Program-made: the position numbers and the translations under genes
From: Yarrowia lipolytica
Lineage: Eukaryota; Ascomycota; Dipodascomycetes; Dipodascales
Direction: 5' to 3'
NCBI RefSeq assembly: GCF_001761485.1
Contig: NC_090775.1
Span: 1,674,001-1,738,000, forward strand
DNA: 64,000 nt
The notes under the pieces: generated by a model
What the model was told of the DNA's origin: nothing
Seen by the model: only the letters and a program-made list of their open reading frames with translations
Database searches by the model: none
Shown: in pieces, positions 59,703 to 64,000 of the stretch
How positions within the stretch are numbered: the first letter of the stretch is position 1
Layout: the number at the start of each line of letters is the position of its first letter

Positions 59703-61064
59703 ATGTCAGAATATGAACTACCCGACCTAGTATGGGTGACGACAAGCGGAGCGTTAGTGTGGCTCATGGTGCCTGGAATCGCGTTTCTATACTCGGGATT
59801 GTCGCGCAAAAACCATGCCCTGGGTGCTCTTTGGACTGGAATGATGACTCTCGGCGTCTCCTTCTTCCAGTGGTGGTTGTGGGGCTACTCGTTGAGCTTT
59901 TCGGCCAAGGATAACGGTCAACACTTCATTGGAGGAATGGAACACGTTGTTGCTCAACATGTATGGACTTCTCGGTCGGCTTCGACGCCCACAGTTCCCG
60001 ATGTAGTGTGTTACTTCTACCAGGGCATGTTTGCGTGTGTCACTGCAGCTCTCATGATTGGCGGAGGAAACGAGCGAGTAAGACTGGGGCCTTTGGCTGT
60101 GTTTCTTTTCATATGGCAGACAATTGTGTATTGTCCAATTGCCTACTGGACGTGGAACCCCAATGGTTGGGCTGCTCGTTTGGGCAGTCTGGACTTTGCA
60201 GGGGGAGGACCGGTTCACATGTGCTCTGGAAGTGCAGCCATGGCGTTTGCCTTGGTGGTTGGACGTCGAAAAAGTCCAGCTTGTGACTTTGTGCCTGCCT
60301 TCAGGCCCTCGTCGGTAGCCTACATCATCATGGGCACCATCATGCTGTGGTTTGGGTGGCTGGGGTTCAACGGAGGCTCTGCTGGGGGAGCCAGTGTGCG
60401 AGGAATTGTGGCCATGGTGAACACCAATCTGGCGGCTTCCTGTGGTGGACTCACGTGGATGATGGTGGACTACTTCCGACACAATGGAAAGTGGACTGCC
60501 ATCGGTATCTGTTCGGGAGCCATTGTGGGGCTTGTGGGGGTCACTCCAGCTGCCGGATTTGTGCCCGCGTGGTCGGCGGTAGTTATTGGAATTGTTTCTG
60601 GAGTCGCAGCCAATCTCGGAATCGGAATCAAGGGTGTTGTATACATCGACGACGGTCTAGACGTGTTTGCGCTCCATGGAATTGGAGGCTTTACAGGCTC
60701 AGTCATGACCGCCTTTTTTGCGTCCGACTGGGTCACAAAAACAGACGGAGTCACCGTAATCCAGGGCGGATGGGTCAACGGACATTACGTCCAGCTGGGC
60801 TACCAATTGGCCTCGGCATGTGCTACCATTGGCTGGTCCTTTGCCATCACCTACCTCATTCTCATCACCATGGACTTGATCCCGTTTCTGACCCTGAGAA
60901 TGGACGCAGTGGATGAACAACTAGGCACCGACGTGACCCAACTGAGCAACGAGTGTCCTGAGCAGTGGGAGGAGTTGACCCTCTATCTCAGACCGTGGCT
61001 GGAGAATGTGGAGAAGGAGAAACAGGAAAGAATGGCCCAGGAGGCCATGCACCAGGTGGTATGA
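59703..61064 (+). CDS. MEP: Ammonium transporter, Mep/Amt family
   Basis: This 453-aa integral membrane protein carries the Amt/Mep signature along its length: ALVWLMVPGIAFLYSGLSRK, FQWWLWGYSLSFS, DFAGGGPVHMCSGSAAMAFA, WFGWLGFNGGS and DGLDVFALHGIGGFTGSVMT. The two pore histidines are expected in GGGPVH and in FALHGIGG, and both are present. Eleven hydrophobic segments can be drawn. The short C-terminal tail (about 400-453) keeps a Gly/Asp-poor, Glu-rich end (VEKEKQERMAQEAMHQVV). The protein takes up ammonium at the plasma membrane; whether it also senses ammonium, as Mep2 does, cannot be read reliably. It is shorter than S. cerevisiae Mep1-3 (489-499 aa). GATA sites upstream fit nitrogen control. 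Confidence 0.95.
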   Translation: MSEYELPDLVWVTTSGALVWLMVPGIAFLYSGLSRKNHALGALWTGMMTLGVSFFQWWLWGYSLSFSAKDNGQHFIGGMEHVVAQHVWTSRSASTPTVPDVVCYFYQGMFACVTAALMIGGGNERVRLGPLAVFLFIWQTIVYCPIAYWTWNPNGWAARLGSLDFAGGGPVHMCSGSAAMAFALVVGRRKSPACDFVPAFRPSSVAYIIMGTIMLWFGWLGFNGGSAGGASVRGIVAMVNTNLAASCGGLTWMMVDYFRHNGKWTAIGICSGAIVGLVGVTPAAGFVPAWSAVVIGIVSGVAANLGIGIKGVVYIDDGLDVFALHGIGGFTGSVMTAFFASDWVTKTDGVTVIQGGWVNGHYVQLGYQLASACATIGWSFAITYLILITMDLIPFLTLRMDAVDEQLGTDVTQLSNECPEQWEELTLYLRPWLENVEKEKQERMAQEAMHQVV

Positions 61065-62092
61065 TCAGGAGAGTATTTATTTATGACCAAGAGACGTGAA
61101 TCTAACGTCAAGTACCAGTACAAGTAGAGATACGAGAGTGGTGTTGTAAAGTGCAAGTAGTTGTACAATCACAAGGACCTACATCCTTGAAAAACTGTAC
61201 AAAACAAATAGCAGGTGCAATAGAATCAAAGATTCAATGTGCACCTCTCGTTCCGCAGTCTCCTTCTTATGATTGACGTTTATCTCTCAATCCATCATCA
61301 AGCCACAGCATACAAAACCCATTCAGATGACATAACCCAACACTTCCCAGAAACAACAAACCGCGAAATAAAAGCACAGCAAGTAATGTACAATACAAGC
61401 ACTTGGCCTTGTCCTTGCAATAACTTCCACAAATCATCTCACTCGGACTAGTACCATGAAGTTATGTGGTGCATCATGTACTTGTAAACACTCTGCCTGC
61501 GTCGCACAGTCAACACTCAGAATAACAGAACCGCCAACTAACCTGTCCTTCCATCCATCCCTCGCAATACCCAACCGCATGTAAATAGACACCTCAATAC
61601 TTGAGGTGCTCATCAACCAACGGTTACGCATCACTACTGTTGTTGTGTGAGCTCCACCGACGCAGCGAGTGCAACTGTCGTGGAAACTCCTTGTCGCTAC
61701 TGTGCTTGTGCATTCTTCCTCCGCTACTGCGCACGAGCGCTCAAACCCGCACGCATCCCTCACTCCTCCACTACAGCAAGTCGCAGTCACGCAACTCCTA
61801 TGCTAGCTAGTGTTTCCACCGTCACAGCTAGACTTCTGCTTGCGGAAAGCAGTAATCAAGATAGGGATAGGCCAACACCCGGTAAATACGCGCGGTACTC
61901 TTTCGCGGTAACATTCTCATCAGAAAAGATGTCAATAGTGTACATATGTAGATGCGGCTGGTTGCATAAAGCCATCCGCCAGAGATCGACCTTTCGTTTT
62001 GCTTTCGAGTCTTGCCTCTCGACAAGAACTCTTGGCTGGCGTTTCGGCCAACAATTTATTCTCCCCCGGTTCCCATGCTGTGTTCCGGCACC
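61065..62092. other. Convergent region between MEP and IRC6
   Basis: About 1 kb with ACTTGTA/TACAAGTA words (61112, 61476) and no supported gene. Confidence 0.6.
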
Positions 62093-62959
62093 TTAGTGTC
62101 CGGGAACTTCTCCTCCAATCAGCTGCTCTGCCAGGTCGTTGGCCAGCCGAGTTCGCTGCTCGTCGCTGAGATTGGAATTTCGGGCAATTTTCAGCTTATC
62201 AAAGATGTTCTGAAAGTTGTCTAGGTCGTCGTTGAGCAAGCCCTTGAGCATGTCTGAGTCCGCTGGTGACAGCGACAACGACCGGGCGTCAAAGGACGAC
62301 GCGTGTAACGACGGCGATGACCGGGCCATTAGTGTAGGCGACGTGAGAATAGGATCAGGCACAGGCGTCTCCTTGGCCTCATCCTGGGTCTCCCATCCGA
62401 GCACCTCGATGGCTTCCTGTAGACGGTCATAACCTGTAGTCTCGCCCTGCTCCGACACCAAGTGGCTGATGTATTCAAAGCCATAGTCGAAGCAGACGGC
62501 GTCGAGCTGGGCGGCGAGCTCGGGGCTGACATGGCCCTTTTGCAGGCATATCAACGACCCGTCCCAGTTGTCGTTGTCCAGCATGCCCACGAGCTGCTCG
62601 AGGACCTTGAGCTGGGGTTCAAGATGGGCCGCGTCGGAGCCGTGGCGCAGCGTGAAGACGACGGCCTTGATGGAGTCTCGGACCTCCTTGGCCTCGTTGC
62701 TGCAGAAGGACTCCGTCCATTCCGGCAGCGACACTAGTCCTTCGATTCGGTCTGCGGAGAGCTGGGTCGAGTCACCTTCCAACAAAAACTCGTCCACCCA
62801 GACCCCGACGCGGGCCTCGTAGTACTTGTTTTTGATGTGGTACTCTTCGATAATGCCGGCGTGGGATCCTGTCACCGGCGACACGGTGCCCATGAGTTCC
62901 TTGAGCATGGTCAGCTTGCCACTTCCAGGAGGGCCGACAACGAGGATCTTGTTTCGCAT
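62093..62959 (-). CDS. IRC6: Irc6-like protein (AAGAB/p34 adaptin-binding family)
   Basis: This 288-aa protein starts with a P-loop-like NKILVVGPPGSGKLTMLKEL, then WVDEFLLEG and AVVFTLRHGSDAA, as expected for the degenerate Ras-like fold of Irc6/AAGAB. A mid-part ICLQKGHVSPELAAQLDAVC and FDYGFEYISHL completes the fold; Ser-rich linkers follow, and the C-terminus has a helical block DNFQNIFDKLKIARN with ANDLAEQLIGGE. The family binds AP-1/AP-2 adaptins or coat components and supports clathrin-coat assembly; S. cerevisiae Irc6 acts with AP-1. The start codon is immediately preceded by a (AC)14 run on the minus strand, which must be in the 5' leader. Confidence 0.85.
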   Translation of the reverse strand: MRNKILVVGPPGSGKLTMLKELMGTVSPVTGSHAGIIEEYHIKNKYYEARVGVWVDEFLLEGDSTQLSADRIEGLVSLPEWTESFCSNEAKEVRDSIKAVVFTLRHGSDAAHLEPQLKVLEQLVGMLDNDNWDGSLICLQKGHVSPELAAQLDAVCFDYGFEYISHLVSEQGETTGYDRLQEAIEVLGWETQDEAKETPVPDPILTSPTLMARSSPSLHASSFDARSLSLSPADSDMLKGLLNDDLDNFQNIFDKLKIARNSNLSDEQRTRLANDLAEQLIGGEVPGH

Positions 62960-62987
62960 TGTGTGTGTGTGTGTGTGTGTGTGTGTG
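62960..62987. repeat. (TG)14 microsatellite abutting the IRC6 start codon
   Basis: A perfect (TG)14 on the plus strand, so (CA)14 on the coding strand, with no base between it and the ATG. Confidence 0.95.
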
Positions 62988-64000
62988 GCGAGCGGTATAG
63001 ACTACTGTATACTAAGTGTCGGTGAGGTGAGATGATCTGTGGATCAGTAACTGCGTATTGTCGGTAACTCGTGTCGGTAACTCGTGTCGATAACTTGTGT
63101 CGATAACTTGTGTCGATAGCTTGTTTGTGTCGATGACTCGTCTGTGGTAATAATTATTCCCGTCTGTCTATGCTGAACCAGTCGCTGCTGTCACTGGAGT
63201 TGGTGTATAATGTGGTGTGCAAGAAGTCAAGTTGGGACGCCTTGTTTGGAGCATTAATTAGAGTGTGTGAGTCAAACGAGACGCAATATCGCACTGTCTA
63301 CACAAGGCGTGTTTGATAAGAGCCAGCGATAGGACGTCTCAAGGTGGGTGGGGTACGTCATGTGATCACAACTGGCACTACTGATGCCGTACTGAGTCAC
63401 GTGAGTAGAGCAACGAAGAAGGAACCCCACCCTGAATCTCCCTTATCGCTTTGATTAGGTATATTAAGCATTCGATATTCCAAACCATCTCAAACACTCA
63501 TCAACCGTGTCTTGGTTAGGCGGACATTTTAGTCTTGCTACAGTATATACAGTAACTGCTCTATTTTATTTTTATGGCAAAAACATGGCAGTGAACATGA
63601 AGCAAAGTGACAAGAATGGGATAAAATGACCCAGAAACGAAGGAAAGATCATTATAAATGAGTTAAAGACACCGTCTACTGTCTACACCGCCTACTACAA
63701 GTACTATTGCTGGACTCATAACCTGTACAAGTTAAACCCGGCTCGTTCTGTTGTACTTGAAATTATTGACAATAATCAACATTACTTAGCCTCACTACTT
63801 GGAAAATATATACCTCTAACAAATACACTCTCCAAACTGCTTCTCCACACTTTATGGCCGAATATTGCACATCTGAAACTTCTCAACCCACTCCCCCTTC
63901 CCTTAATGATTCCATCCAAAACTACCACCAAAGGAGATAATGACGCAGAAAAAACGGGAATCATGTCACGTGACCACCTCAATCCGATTCGTGCACTCTC
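62988..64000. other. IRC6 upstream region to the window end
   Basis: It contains a 13-bp tandem repeat and TCACGTGA at 63397 and 63966. No supported gene; whether a gene starts beyond the edge cannot be seen. Confidence 0.55.
63061..63141. repeat. 13-bp TCGRTAACTYGTG tandem repeat, about 6 copies
   Basis: Two TCGGTAACTCGTG units, two TCGATAACTTGTG units, then two decayed ones. Exact pairs suggest duplication of pairs. Confidence 0.85.

Overview
The window is nuclear DNA of a budding yeast, most likely Yarrowia lipolytica or a close Yarrowia relative. Gene contents are ascomycete. Coding regions are compact and rich in C/G-ending codons, spaced by unusually long gene-poor intergenic stretches (three are close to 4 kb). 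The three introns that can be resolved all have a GTGAGT donor and a CTAAC branch site lying only 2-4 nt before the terminal AG, the known Yarrowia arrangement. The organism call is inference; no search was run.

Layout. 0-18.8 kb: four well separated plus-strand genes: mitochondrial DnaJ MDJ1, a TBC-domain protein that lacks both catalytic fingers, a secreted acid sphingomyelinase-like phosphodiesterase, and a PTC7-like PP2C phosphatase. 20-25 kb: ARO1 on the minus strand, the pentafunctional shikimate-pathway enzyme, with one 243-nt intron and Gcn4-type sites upstream. 26-34 kb: a dense block with MAK11 (60S ribosome biogenesis), a myosin regulatory light chain, an unrecognised acidic protein, a TTC1-type TPR protein and the sphingolipid 2-hydroxylase SCS7. 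36-52.6 kb: TRM10 (tRNA m1G9 methyltransferase), a ZDS1/2 homologue, TFG1 (TFIIF large subunit), a spliced 111-aa single-pass membrane protein and a 1244-aa coiled-coil protein with a 14-nt first exon. 54-57 kb: two head-to-head dienelactone-hydrolase paralogues, both frame-broken in this sequence, one carrying a 29-nt poly-C run. 59.7-63 kb: a MEP-family ammonium transporter with GATA sites upstream, and IRC6 (adaptin-binding, AAGAB family).

Most genes are housekeeping and do not form a pathway cluster; the exceptions are the two lipid genes (sphingomyelinase-like and SCS7), which are far apart, and the duplicated hydrolases. No viral or LTR element, CRISPR array, tRNA or rRNA was recognised.

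Points most worth a second look: a perfect 24-nt match to the end of an Illumina paired-end adapter embedded at 35969-35992 (an assembly artefact); a nested inverted repeat at 15698-15773 whose outer arms contain Yap1-type sites; a small-ORF unit followed by a 43-nt poly-A (minus strand) directly behind SCS7; strong intergenic enrichment of the palindrome TCACGTGA; and a degenerate 30-bp array that phases CACGT motifs beside a T35 run.
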